From contig JAAYHO010000377.1 of the NCBI GenBank assembly GCA_012735335.1, positions 1 through 5,742 on the forward strand: DNA of 5,742 nt, given 5' to 3'. Within the stretch, counting starts at the first letter, position 1. Each line of letters starts with the position of its first letter. Origin of the DNA: Gammaproteobacteria bacterium (GTDB lineage Bacteria > Pseudomonadota > Gammaproteobacteria > Pseudomonadales > Pseudomonadaceae). Positions 1-5,742 of the stretch are shown in pieces. Position numbers and translations under genes: made by a program. The notes below the pieces were generated by a model, which saw only the letters and a list, made by a program, of their open reading frames with translations, was not told the origin of the DNA and made no database searches.

Positions 1-1
1 C

Positions 2-1936
2 AGCCGCCTGCGCGACCTCTACCAACTGCGCGGCGTCATCTACCTGTTCGAAGACACCATGCCCTTTATCGCCGGGCAGATCGCCCGCACCGCCCGGGCC
101 TACCTGTCCCAACTGCTGCCGCCGTTTTTCAAGGCGCTGCTCACCTATACCGGCCGCGCCAGCTACTCCTGGCACTCGCCGGGGCATGGCGGCGGTGTGG
201 CCTTTCGCAAGAGCCCGGTAGGGCGCGCCTTTCATGACTTCTTCGGCGAAAACACCCTGCGCTCGGACCTGTCAGTCTCGGTACCGGGCCTCGGCTCGCT
301 GCTGGACCACAACGGCCCGATTGCCGAAGCCGAAGCCAATACCGCCCGCACCTTCGGTGCTGATCACAGCTTCTATGTGATCAACGGCACCTCGACCTCG
401 AACAAGATCATCTGGCATGCCTTCGTCACCCGGGATGACGTGGTACTGGTCGACCGCAACTGCCACAAGTCGATCCTGCACGCGATCATCATGACCGGTG
501 CCATCCCGGTCTACCTGACCGGCTCGCGCAACGATTACGGCATCATCGGGCCGATCAGCCTGGAGTCCTTCTCGCCCGACAACCTGCGTCAGCGGCTGGC
601 CGAACACCCCCTGCTGCAGGGCCGGGAAGCGCGCATCAAGCTGGCGGTACTGACCAACTCCACCTACGACGGCCTGTGCTACAACGCCGAGCTGATCAAG
701 GACGAGCTGGAAGATGCCGCCGACATACTACACTTCGACGAAGCCTGGTACGGCTACGCCGCCTTCCATGAGTTCTACGCCGGTCGTCACGGCATGGGCA
801 AGAAGCGCGGCTTCGACCGCGCCAGACACCCGCTGGTCTTTGCCACCCAGTCGCCACACAAGGTACTGGCGGCGCTGTCCCAGGCCTCGATCATCCTCGC
901 CGAGAACAGCGTCGAGCAACAGCTGGATGTGGAGCGCTTCAACGAATCCTTCATGATGCACACCTCCACCTCACCGCACTACGGCATCATCGCCTCGATC
1001 GACGTCGCCACCGGCATGATGGCCGGCGAGCCCGGCCGCTCGCTGGTACAGGAAACCCTCGACGAGGCGCTGTCCTTCCGCCTGGCCATGCAGCAGACCG
1101 CCGAGCGGCTGGATGAGGAGCAGTGGTGGTTCGATGTGTGGGAGCCGGAACAGGCACTGGATAATGAAGAACTGCTGGCCAGCGACTGGACGCTGGATAA
1201 CAACGCCCCATGGCATGGCTTCGGCGAAATGGCTGACGACTACGCCCTGCTCGACCCGATCAAGGTTACCCTGCTGACCCCCGGCGTAGAGGAACAGGGC
1301 CGCCTGGGCCGCACCGGTATCCCGGCCGCTGTGGTCACGCGCTTTCTTGCCGAACGCGGCCTGGTGGTGGAAAAGACCGGCCTGTACTCCTTCCTGATCC
1401 TGTTCTCACTGGGCATCACCAAGGGCAAATGGAGCACCCTGGTCTCCGAGCTGCAGGAGTTCAAGCGCCTGTACGACAACAACGCCCCGCTGGACCTGAC
1501 CCTGCCCGCCATCGCCCGCAGCGGCCACTACCCCGGCCTCGGCCTGCAGGACCTGTGTCACCAGCTGCACCGCTTCTACCGACAGCAGAACATGGTCAAG
1601 GTGCTGCGACAGATCTACACCGAACTCCCCGACATCGTCGTGCGCCCGGCAGACGCCTACCAGCAAATGGTTCGCGGACAGGTGGAAATGGTCCCCGCCG
1701 AACAACTCGCCGGACGCATCAGCAGCGTCATGCTGGTGCCCTACCCGCCCGGCATCCCGGTCATCATGCCCGGCGAACGCTTCCCCGAAGACAGCAGCGC
1801 CATCACCGACTACCTGCGCATCGCCCTGGCCCAGGACCAGCAATTCCCCGGATTCGAAAGCGATATCCATGGACTGCGGCCGATAGTGCAGGAGGATGGG
1901 AGTGTGCGGTATTTTGTCGATTGTCTGGTGGAATGA
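2..1936 (+). CDS. ldcA: Orn/Lys/Arg decarboxylase, LdcA-like (5' end outside window)
   Basis: This is a PLP-dependent, fold-type I basic amino acid decarboxylase. It would remove CO2 from lysine, arginine or ornithine to give cadaverine, agmatine or putrescine in the cytoplasm. The frame is open to base 2, and an ATG at 59 is internal, because residues before it (including LRGVIYLFEDT) match the end of the family's N-terminal wing domain. The window holds 644 residues; the family has about 710-755, so roughly 100 are missing. Numbering from base 2, visible features are the SWHSPGHGGG motif near residue 56, phosphate-binding GTSTS at 129-133, His155 (NCHKS) expected to stack on PLP, Asp246 (HFDEAW) expected to contact the PLP ring nitrogen, and the Schiff-base Lys287 (SPHK). 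The C-terminal domain (VPYPPGIPVIMPGERF) is intact. The closest protein I recall is P. aeruginosa LdcA, a lysine decarboxylase. Substrate is not proven: Pro and Leu replace the usual Thr and His on either side of the lysine. azlC follows after 4 nt. Confidence 0.93.
   Translation, partial: SRLRDLYQLRGVIYLFEDTMPFIAGQIARTARAYLSQLLPPFFKALLTYTGRASYSWHSPGHGGGVAFRKSPVGRAFHDFFGENTLRSDLSVSVPGLGSLLDHNGPIAEAEANTARTFGADHSFYVINGTSTSNKIIWHAFVTRDDVVLVDRNCHKSILHAIIMTGAIPVYLTGSRNDYGIIGPISLESFSPDNLRQRLAEHPLLQGREARIKLAVLTNSTYDGLCYNAELIKDELEDAADILHFDEAWYGYAAFHEFYAGRHGMGKKRGFDRARHPLVFATQSPHKVLAALSQASIILAENSVEQQLDVERFNESFMMHTSTSPHYGIIASIDVATGMMAGEPGRSLVQETLDEALSFRLAMQQTAERLDEEQWWFDVWEPEQALDNEELLASDWTLDNNAPWHGFGEMADDYALLDPIKVTLLTPGVEEQGRLGRTGIPAAVVTRFLAERGLVVEKTGLYSFLILFSLGITKGKWSTLVSELQEFKRLYDNNAPLDLTLPAIARSGHYPGLGLQDLCHQLHRFYRQQNMVKVLRQIYTELPDIVVRPADAYQQMVRGQVEMVPAEQLAGRISSVMLVPYPPGIPVIMPGERFPEDSSAITDYLRIALAQDQQFPGFESDIHGLRPIVQEDGSVRYFVDCLVE
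1927..1932 (+). promoter_or_regulatory. Ribosome binding site of azlC inside the decarboxylase tail
   Basis: GGTGGA lies 8 nt before the ATG at 1941 and is inside the last codons of the decarboxylase gene. It supports the start at 1941 over an in-frame ATG at 1896, which would add 15 residues encoded wholly inside the upstream gene and unlike an AzlC N-terminus. The match to the anti-Shine-Dalgarno is only moderate, so translational coupling to the upstream stop codon is likely. Confidence 0.5.
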
Positions 1937-1940
1937 AGCG

Positions 1941-2654
1941 ATGAGCAGCACCGACAACCTGCACCAGTTCGACCGCCACATGGTCTGGGCCGGTTTTATC
2001 CAGTTGGCACCCATCTCCCTGTTTGTCGCGGTCTTCGGTGCCGCCTTTGGCCTGGCGGCCACCCAGACAGGGCTCAGCGACGGCCTGATCGTCAGCATGA
2101 GCACCCTGGTATTTGCCGGAGCCTCACAGTTCGCGGCACTGGAGCTGTGGGGGCCGAGCGTGCCGCTGCTTACTCTGGGCATCACCGTATTCGCCATCAA
2201 CGCCCGCCACCTGCTGATGGGCGCCACCCTCCACCCCTGGCTGCAGCACCTGCCCGCCAAACAACGCTATGGTGTGATGCTGGTAGCCTCTGACGCCAAC
2301 TGGGCGCTGGCCATGCAGGCCTTCGCCAACCGCCGCCCCGGCATCGGTCTGTTATTCGGCGGCGGCCTGGCACTGTGGCTGTCCTGGGTGATCGGCACCT
2401 GGCTTGGCGTACTGCTGGGCGGCGCCATCTATTCGCCCGAGGCACTGGGGCTGGATATGGTGATGGGCTGCTTCCTGCTGGCCATGGTGGTCAGCGGCGA
2501 CAAGAACCTGCGCCTGCTGGTGATCTGGATAATCGCGGCCGCCGCCTCCCTGTTCGCCTACCGCTACCTGCCCGAGAACAGCCACGTCGTGGTCGGCGCC
2601 GTCGCGGGCGGACTGGTCGGAACCGTCTGGACGGGGAGCAAGCATGAGCATTGA
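1941..2654 (+). CDS. azlC: AzlC family amino acid exporter, large subunit
   Basis: This is the large inner-membrane subunit of an AzlCD-type exporter. Founding members give 4-azaleucine resistance in Bacillus, and relatives (E. coli YgaZH, Corynebacterium BrnFE) export branched-chain amino acids or methionine. The predicted protein has 237 residues, a normal length. It begins with a short hydrophilic tail, followed by hydrophobic stretches at roughly 17-43, 49-70, 74-92, 132-158, 165-182, 189-205 and 213-230. Family hallmarks are GASQFAALELWG at 60-71, INARHLLMGATLHPWL at 86-101 and SDANWALAM at 117-125. The start at 1941 is chosen because it lies 4 nt after the decarboxylase stop with GGTGGA upstream; an ATG at 1980 is possible but would remove family-typical residues. 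The gene overlaps azlD by 11 nt, so the three genes are probably on one transcript. Substrate cannot be read from sequence; branched-chain amino acids are the default, but linkage to a decarboxylase leaves basic amino acids open. Confidence 0.93.
   Translation: MSSTDNLHQFDRHMVWAGFIQLAPISLFVAVFGAAFGLAATQTGLSDGLIVSMSTLVFAGASQFAALELWGPSVPLLTLGITVFAINARHLLMGATLHPWLQHLPAKQRYGVMLVASDANWALAMQAFANRRPGIGLLFGGGLALWLSWVIGTWLGVLLGGAIYSPEALGLDMVMGCFLLAMVVSGDKNLRLLVIWIIAAAASLFAYRYLPENSHVVVGAVAGGLVGTVWTGSKHEH
2633..2638 (+). promoter_or_regulatory. Ribosome binding site of azlD inside azlC
   Basis: GGGGAG sits 5 nt before the azlD ATG at 2644 and lies inside the last codons of azlC. This fixes the azlD start and means that ribosomes finishing azlC can restart on azlD, giving matched amounts of the two subunits. 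Confidence 0.65.
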
Positions 2655-2952
2655 TGCCACCGGCTCCGGCGCCTGGCTGCTGGTACTGGTGATGGCGATA
2701 GTGACCCTGGCGACCCGCTGGGGCGGCGTGTATGTCATGTCCTTCGTGCCCATCGGCTATCGCGTCCGGCAATTCATCAGCGCCATGTCCGGCTCGGTAC
2801 TGGTCGCCCTGCTTGCGCCTCTGGCCCTGGAGGGCGACACCGCAGCCCGGCTGGCACTGCTGACCACTGGCGTGATCATGTTGCTGCTGAAAAAACCACT
2901 TCCGGCGATTGCAGCAGGTATTGTGGTAGCGGCGTTGTTCAGGCAGTTTTGA
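2644..2952 (+). CDS. azlD: AzlD family amino acid exporter, small subunit
   Basis: This is the small membrane partner of AzlC; both subunits are needed for export in characterised AzlCD/BrnFE/YgaZH pairs. The predicted protein has 102 residues, typical for AzlD. Hydrophobic segments lie at about 10-23, 50-62, 68-82 and 86-99. The conserved core TLATRWGG at 21-28, the VRQFISAMSGSVLVALLAPLAL region at 41-62 and a late KKPLPAIAAGIV segment fit the family. The ATG at 2644 overlaps the end of azlC by 11 nt in another frame and has GGGGAG upstream. Its TGA stop starts a weak TGATGG...CCATCA inverted repeat (2950-2979) with no T-run, so termination of the operon here is not established. Identity as AzlD is secure from position and sequence together; transported substrate is unknown. 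Confidence 0.92.
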   Translation: MSIDATGSGAWLLVLVMAIVTLATRWGGVYVMSFVPIGYRVRQFISAMSGSVLVALLAPLALEGDTAARLALLTTGVIMLLLKKPLPAIAAGIVVAALFRQF

Positions 2953-2999
2953 TGGGCTTAGCTGCACTGACGTCCATCAGCCACAACCCGCTGCGCCTT

Positions 3000-3004
3000 A
3001 GGAG
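3000..3004 (+). promoter_or_regulatory. Ribosome binding site of the pirin gene
   Basis: A perfect AGGAG lies 6 nt before the ATG at 3011, within the 58-nt gap after azlD. It fixes the start codon and shows that the pirin gene can be translated independently of azlD. No convincing promoter is visible in the same gap. Confidence 0.75.
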
Positions 3005-3010
3005 ACAAGC

Positions 3011-3892
3011 ATGATAGAAACCATCATCGAACAACGCCGTCGCCAGCTTGGCGGCGGTCTGGAAGTGGGCCGCGTGCTGCCCGTCGCCGGGCGGCGCATG
3101 GTCGGCCCGTTCATCTTCTTCGATCACATGGGGCCGATCGACCTCCCACCGGGTGCGGATACCAATGTCGACGTTCGCCCGCATCCCCACATCGGCCTGT
3201 CGACAGTGACCTACCTGTTCTCGGGGGAAGTGATGCACCGGGACAGCCTCGGCTATGAACAGGCCATCCGACCGCAAGAGGTCAACTGGATGACCGCCGG
3301 AAGCGGCATCACCCACAGCGAACGCTTCGAGCATGCCCGAGCGCACGGCGACCATCTGCACGGCATTCAGGCCTGGGTAGCCCTGCCTACCGAGTTTGAG
3401 GAGATTGCACCGTCCTTCTCCCACCACGCCGGACTGGACCTGCCCCAATGGCACGACGCAGGCGTAGCCGGGCAACTTATCGCCGGCAGCGCCTACGGCC
3501 TGACCGCTGGCACCGCAACCCATTCTCCCCAGTTCTACGCCCATCTGGATCTGGCAGCAGGCGCCAGCGCCGAGATTCCCGGCGGCTATGAGGAGCGCGC
3601 ACTCTATATTGCTACCGGAGCTGTTGAGGTCTGCGGCACCCGCCATGAAAGCGGTCGAATGCTGATACTCACCCCAGCCGCCTCACAGGTACACGCCCTG
3701 GAACCCTCCCGCGTCATGGTCCTGGGCGGCGACAGCATCGGCAAACGCTTCATGTACTGGAACTTCGTCTCTTCCTCCAGAGACCGACTTGCCCAGGCCG
3801 CGGAAGACTGGAAGGCAGGCAGAATGAAACTGCCGGATGCCGATGACCAGGAATTCATCCCCTTGCCGAATGATCCATTTCCCACCAAATAA
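3011..3892 (+). CDS. Pirin family bicupin protein
   Basis: This is a cytoplasmic metal-binding protein of the pirin family, two cupin barrels in one chain of 293 residues, a normal length. The N-terminal domain (about 1-130) carries all four expected metal ligands: His58 and His60 in RPHPHIGL, then His102 and Glu104 in GSGITHSER, matching the His/His/His/Glu set of human pirin and E. coli YhhW. The motifs FIFFDHMGP (34-42) and LHGIQAWVALP are also typical. The C-terminal domain (about 175-293) ends with the usual YWNFVSSS and a helical EDWKAGR segment. Some bacterial pirins cleave quercetin with O2 (quercetin 2,3-dioxygenase activity), while others bind enzymes or regulators, so the physiological role cannot be assigned. 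A perfect AGGAG precedes the start. It lies 58 nt after azlD and 86 nt before the Gal80-like gene, all on one strand, so co-transcription is possible but not shown. No flavonoid or aromatic pathway genes are adjacent. Confidence 0.93.
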   Translation: MIETIIEQRRRQLGGGLEVGRVLPVAGRRMVGPFIFFDHMGPIDLPPGADTNVDVRPHPHIGLSTVTYLFSGEVMHRDSLGYEQAIRPQEVNWMTAGSGITHSERFEHARAHGDHLHGIQAWVALPTEFEEIAPSFSHHAGLDLPQWHDAGVAGQLIAGSAYGLTAGTATHSPQFYAHLDLAAGASAEIPGGYEERALYIATGAVEVCGTRHESGRMLILTPAASQVHALEPSRVMVLGGDSIGKRFMYWNFVSSSRDRLAQAAEDWKAGRMKLPDADDQEFIPLPNDPFPTK

Positions 3893-3967
3893 CCGACGCA
3901 GACACAAGCACTGGACCTATGGGCTCGGTTCCTGAAGACTGGGATTAGCATCCAGCCAATAACAAAC

Positions 3968-3972
3968 AGGAG
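3968..3972 (+). promoter_or_regulatory. Ribosome binding site of the Gal80-like gene
   Basis: AGGAG lies 6 nt before the ATG at 3979 and settles the start codon. The rest of the 86-nt gap after the pirin gene holds only a weak imperfect hairpin (3939-3955) with no T-run. Confidence 0.75.
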
Positions 3973-3978
3973 CATCGC

Positions 3979-5094
3979 ATGACAGGCAAGACTGACACAC
4001 CGATCCGCGTCGGTTTTATCGGCCTCAACCCCAGCATTCACTGGGCCTCGACCGCCCATATTCCGGCGCTGCAGGCCTTGCCGGACGATTATGTGGTGAC
4101 CGGCGTAGCCAACACCAGTCTCGCCAGCGCACAGAACGCCGCCAAAGCGTTCGGGCTGCCCCATGCGTTCGAGAACGCGCAGGCGCTGGTCGAGTCACCT
4201 GAGATCGACCTGGTCGTTGTCACCGTCAAGGTGCCCCACCACCACGAGCTGGTCACCGCCGCATTGAACGCCGGCAAACACGTCTACTGCGAATGGCCGC
4301 TCGGCAACGGCCTGGCCGAAGCCCGGGAACTGGCCGACCTCGCCGAGGCCAAGGGTGTAGTGGCGGCAATCGGCACCCAGATGCGCGTCGCCCCCGAAGT
4401 CGAATATCTGCGCCAACTCATCGCCGATGGCTATGTCGGCGAAGTGCTGTCCACCACTCTGATCGGCAGTGGCGGCGAATGGAGCGGCAAGACCGATGCG
4501 GCCCATGCCTATCTCTACGACCGCAACAATGGCGCAACGCTGCTCAGCATTCCGCTCGGACACACGCTGGCCGGTATGCGCGAGGTGCTGGGCGAGCTTG
4601 GCGACCTGTCCGCGCGCATGTTTGTCCGTCGCAATAGCGCGCAGGTCGCCGATACCGGTGAAACCATCCCCTCCACCACCCATGATCAGGTTCTGGTCCA
4701 GGGCCAACTGGAAAGCGGCGCGGCGGTCTCGATCCACTATCGTGGCGGCATGTCCCGGGGCACCAACCTGCTGTGGGAAATCAACGGCACGCAAGGCGAT
4801 ATTCAGGTAACCGGCGCCACCGGCCACGGCCAGATAGTGCAACTGTCGATCCACGGTGGCAATAACACTGATAAGGGCGACGCCACCGAGCTTGCCCCGT
4901 TGACCCCGCCCGCCTCAGCCTATGACGGCTGGCCGGACAACTCGGTCGCACGCAACGTGGCGCGCATTTACGGCCTGATCGCCCAGGACATCCGTTCCGG
5001 CACGCGCTCGGCACCCAGCTTTCGCGATGCCGTCACACTGCATGAAGTGATCGACGCCATCGAGCGTTCGGCGGGGATCAGCACGCCGTCATGA
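3979..5094 (+). CDS. Gfo/Idh/MocA family protein, Gal80-like branch
   Basis: The protein of 371 residues has the two-domain layout of Gfo/Idh/MocA NAD(P)-dependent sugar or polyol dehydrogenases: a Rossmann domain (about 8-125) and an alpha/beta C-terminal domain (about 130-360). It opens with GFIGLNPSIHWASTAHIPAL (12-31) rather than the common GxGxxG pattern. This GLN...WA..H.PA form resembles yeast Gal80. Other Gal80-like signs are GYVGEV near 151, the GSGGEWSG stretch near 163-170, the GHT motif at 194-196, and RGG...LLWEINGTQGD at 255-274. The E-K-P motif that normally supplies the catalytic Lys reads E-W-P here (105-107), again as in Gal80, which has E-W. His195, at the usual catalytic His position, is kept. 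It may be a dehydrogenase with altered chemistry or a nucleotide-sensing protein; no substrate can be named. It follows pirin by 86 nt with AGGAG upstream. Its stop interlocks with that of the convergent GST. No sugar transport or catabolic genes are in view. Confidence 0.88.
   Translation: MTGKTDTPIRVGFIGLNPSIHWASTAHIPALQALPDDYVVTGVANTSLASAQNAAKAFGLPHAFENAQALVESPEIDLVVVTVKVPHHHELVTAALNAGKHVYCEWPLGNGLAEARELADLAEAKGVVAAIGTQMRVAPEVEYLRQLIADGYVGEVLSTTLIGSGGEWSGKTDAAHAYLYDRNNGATLLSIPLGHTLAGMREVLGELGDLSARMFVRRNSAQVADTGETIPSTTHDQVLVQGQLESGAAVSIHYRGGMSRGTNLLWEINGTQGDIQVTGATGHGQIVQLSIHGGNNTDKGDATELAPLTPPASAYDGWPDNSVARNVARIYGLIAQDIRSGTRSAPSFRDAVTLHEVIDAIERSAGISTPS
5089..5094. other. Interlocked convergent stop codons in a palindrome
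   Basis: The palindrome TCATGA contains the TGA stop of the Gal80-like gene on the plus strand (5092-5094) and the TGA stop of the GST gene on the minus strand (5089-5091). The two coding regions therefore overlap by 6 bp tail to tail. No room is left for a terminator between them, so each transcript must run into the other gene as antisense. Confidence 0.9.
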
Positions 5095-5742
5095 ACGACC
5101 AGCGGAATCCAGCTGCAGCACCACGACCTCATCACCTTCCTGCCAGGGCGGAAACTTGGCCATGACCTGCTGAAACAGCGGATGCGCCAGCCAGCCCCGC
5201 AACCACTGCTGCAGATGCGGATAGGGCAAACTGTAGAACAGGTCCTGATCGACATGAGCGAACTGGCGCACAAAAGGCATGAGACTGATATCCGCAATGC
5301 TGATGCGATCACCCAGCAGATAGCGGTGATTGGCCAGAGCCCGTTCCAGCAGCTGCAGAAACACCTCACCCCGCTGCCGATACTCCAACTGCGTCAGCTC
5401 GGGATGGCGATCAGCGTACTTGTAACGATCCAGCCAGTACTTGAACTCGTTATCGTTCTGATCGATCAGCGCATTGGCACTGGCCAGATCAACCTGCAAT
5501 AAACCCTGCGGATCATTCTGCCCCAGCGCCCATTCCACTATTTCCCGGCTCTCCTCGATAACCACTCCCCCAGCGCCGTCGCCCCCCGGCTGCTCAAGAA
5601 CCGGAACCGTGCCCTTGGAACTGATAGCCAACATCTGCGGCGGCTTGTTTTTCAGCACCACCTCGCGCAACTCCACCTGCAACTCGGCAAACAACAAACC
5701 GAGCCGAGCGCGCATGGCGTAGGGGCAGCGGCGGAAGGAGTA
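5089..5742 (-). CDS. Glutathione S-transferase, Cys-type omega-like (5' end outside window)
   Basis: This is a cytoplasmic GST-fold protein, expected to use glutathione for thiol transfer, deglutathionylation or conjugation. The frame stays open to the right edge, and nine codons before the ATG at 5715 read YSFRRCPYA. This is the start of a thioredoxin-like domain, so that ATG is internal and the true start lies a few codons beyond the window. In-window length is 217 residues, close to the family's usual 220 or so. Numbering from the edge, Cys6 in CPYA is the probable catalytic cysteine, as in omega-type GSTs, instead of the Tyr or Ser of other classes. Pro47 in TVPVLE is the conserved cis-proline, Glu64-Ser65 (EESREI) binds the glutathione gamma-glutamyl end, and SIAD at 148-151 is the C-terminal N-capping box. 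The all-helical C-terminal domain spans about 85-205. It is transcribed against the other genes. Substrate is unknown. Confidence 0.92.
   Translation of the reverse strand, partial: YSFRRCPYAMRARLGLLFAELQVELREVVLKNKPPQMLAISSKGTVPVLEQPGGDGAGGVVIEESREIVEWALGQNDPQGLLQVDLASANALIDQNDNEFKYWLDRYKYADRHPELTQLEYRQRGEVFLQLLERALANHRYLLGDRISIADISLMPFVRQFAHVDQDLFYSLPYPHLQQWLRGWLAHPLFQQVMAKFPPWQEGDEVVVLQLDSAGRS

Noticed and set aside
59..61. ATG at 59 as the true start of the decarboxylase
   Set aside because: The frame is open upstream to base 2 and those codons match family wing-domain sequence. No ribosome binding site precedes this ATG, and starting here would leave a protein over 100 residues short.
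1429..1944. Plus-strand frame of 171 codons inside the decarboxylase gene
   Set aside because: It is Arg/Pro-rich and low-complexity, typical of an out-of-frame reading of GC-rich coding sequence.
1406..2260. Long minus-strand open frame of 284 codons across the decarboxylase-azlC junction
   Set aside because: It lies antisense to two secure genes. Long antisense frames are expected in GC-rich DNA, and the translation shows no recognisable domain and crosses the junction without a plausible start.
2950..2979. Inverted repeat TGATGG...CCATCA after azlD as a possible terminator
   Set aside because: The arms are 6 bp with an 18-nt loop and no T-run follows, so a Rho-independent terminator is not supported. 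It could arise by chance.
2939..3646. Minus-strand open frame of 235 codons opposite the pirin gene
   Set aside because: It is fully antisense to a pirin gene with all its metal ligands, and its composition is that of a high-GC shadow frame.
3939..3955. Imperfect hairpin upstream of the Gal80-like gene
   Set aside because: It has a 6-bp stem with one bulged G, a 4-nt loop and no T-run. It is too weak to call a terminator or riboswitch, and no clear -35/-10 pair is seen in the gap.
4195..4854. Minus-strand open frame of 219 codons opposite the Gal80-like gene
   Set aside because: It is antisense to a gene with clear family motifs and a good ribosome binding site; no domain is visible in its translation.
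5713..5715. ATG on the minus strand at 5715 as the GST start
   Set aside because: The nine upstream codons encode the CPYA active-site region that a GST of this type needs, so the start must lie beyond the window edge.

Overview
The window looks like an ordinary chromosomal stretch from a GC-rich gammaproteobacterium, most likely Pseudomonas or a close relative such as the Pseudomonas/Halopseudomonas group. The evidence is strong G/C bias at third codon positions, tight gene packing, AGGAG-type ribosome binding sites, and proteins that resemble Pseudomonas families. In particular, the first gene closely resembles what I remember of P. aeruginosa LdcA. No IS elements, tRNA or rRNA genes, CRISPR arrays or phage genes are visible. 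Nearly every base is coding.

Layout. (1) Bases 2-1936 (+) hold the 3' six-sevenths of a large PLP-dependent Orn/Lys/Arg decarboxylase whose start lies before the window. (2) Bases 1941-2654 and 2644-2952 (+) hold azlC and azlD, the two subunits of an AzlCD-type amino acid exporter. azlC starts 4 nt after the decarboxylase stop, and azlD overlaps azlC by 11 nt. (3) Bases 3011-3892 (+) encode a pirin-family bicupin protein with all four metal ligands. (4) Bases 3979-5094 (+) encode a Gfo/Idh/MocA-fold protein of the Gal80-like branch. It keeps the dinucleotide-binding fold but has Trp where the usual catalytic Lys of the E-K-P motif sits. (5) Bases 5089-5742 (-) hold a Cys-type (omega-like) glutathione S-transferase that converges on gene 4 and whose first few codons lie beyond the right edge. 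The stop codons of genes 4 and 5 interlock in the palindrome TCATGA.

How the genes may work together. The decarboxylase and AzlCD are very probably co-transcribed and translationally coupled, suggesting one unit that consumes or exports amino acids. The pirin and Gal80-like genes are co-directional, but each follows a gap of 58-86 nt and has its own strong ribosome binding site. They may belong to the same transcript or to separate ones; no convincing promoter or terminator is visible. The GST is a separate unit on the other strand.

I did not find a clearly new system. The best candidates for a second look are the Gal80-like protein without the usual catalytic Lys, the departures from the usual residues around the PLP lysine of the decarboxylase, and the decarboxylase-exporter coupling.
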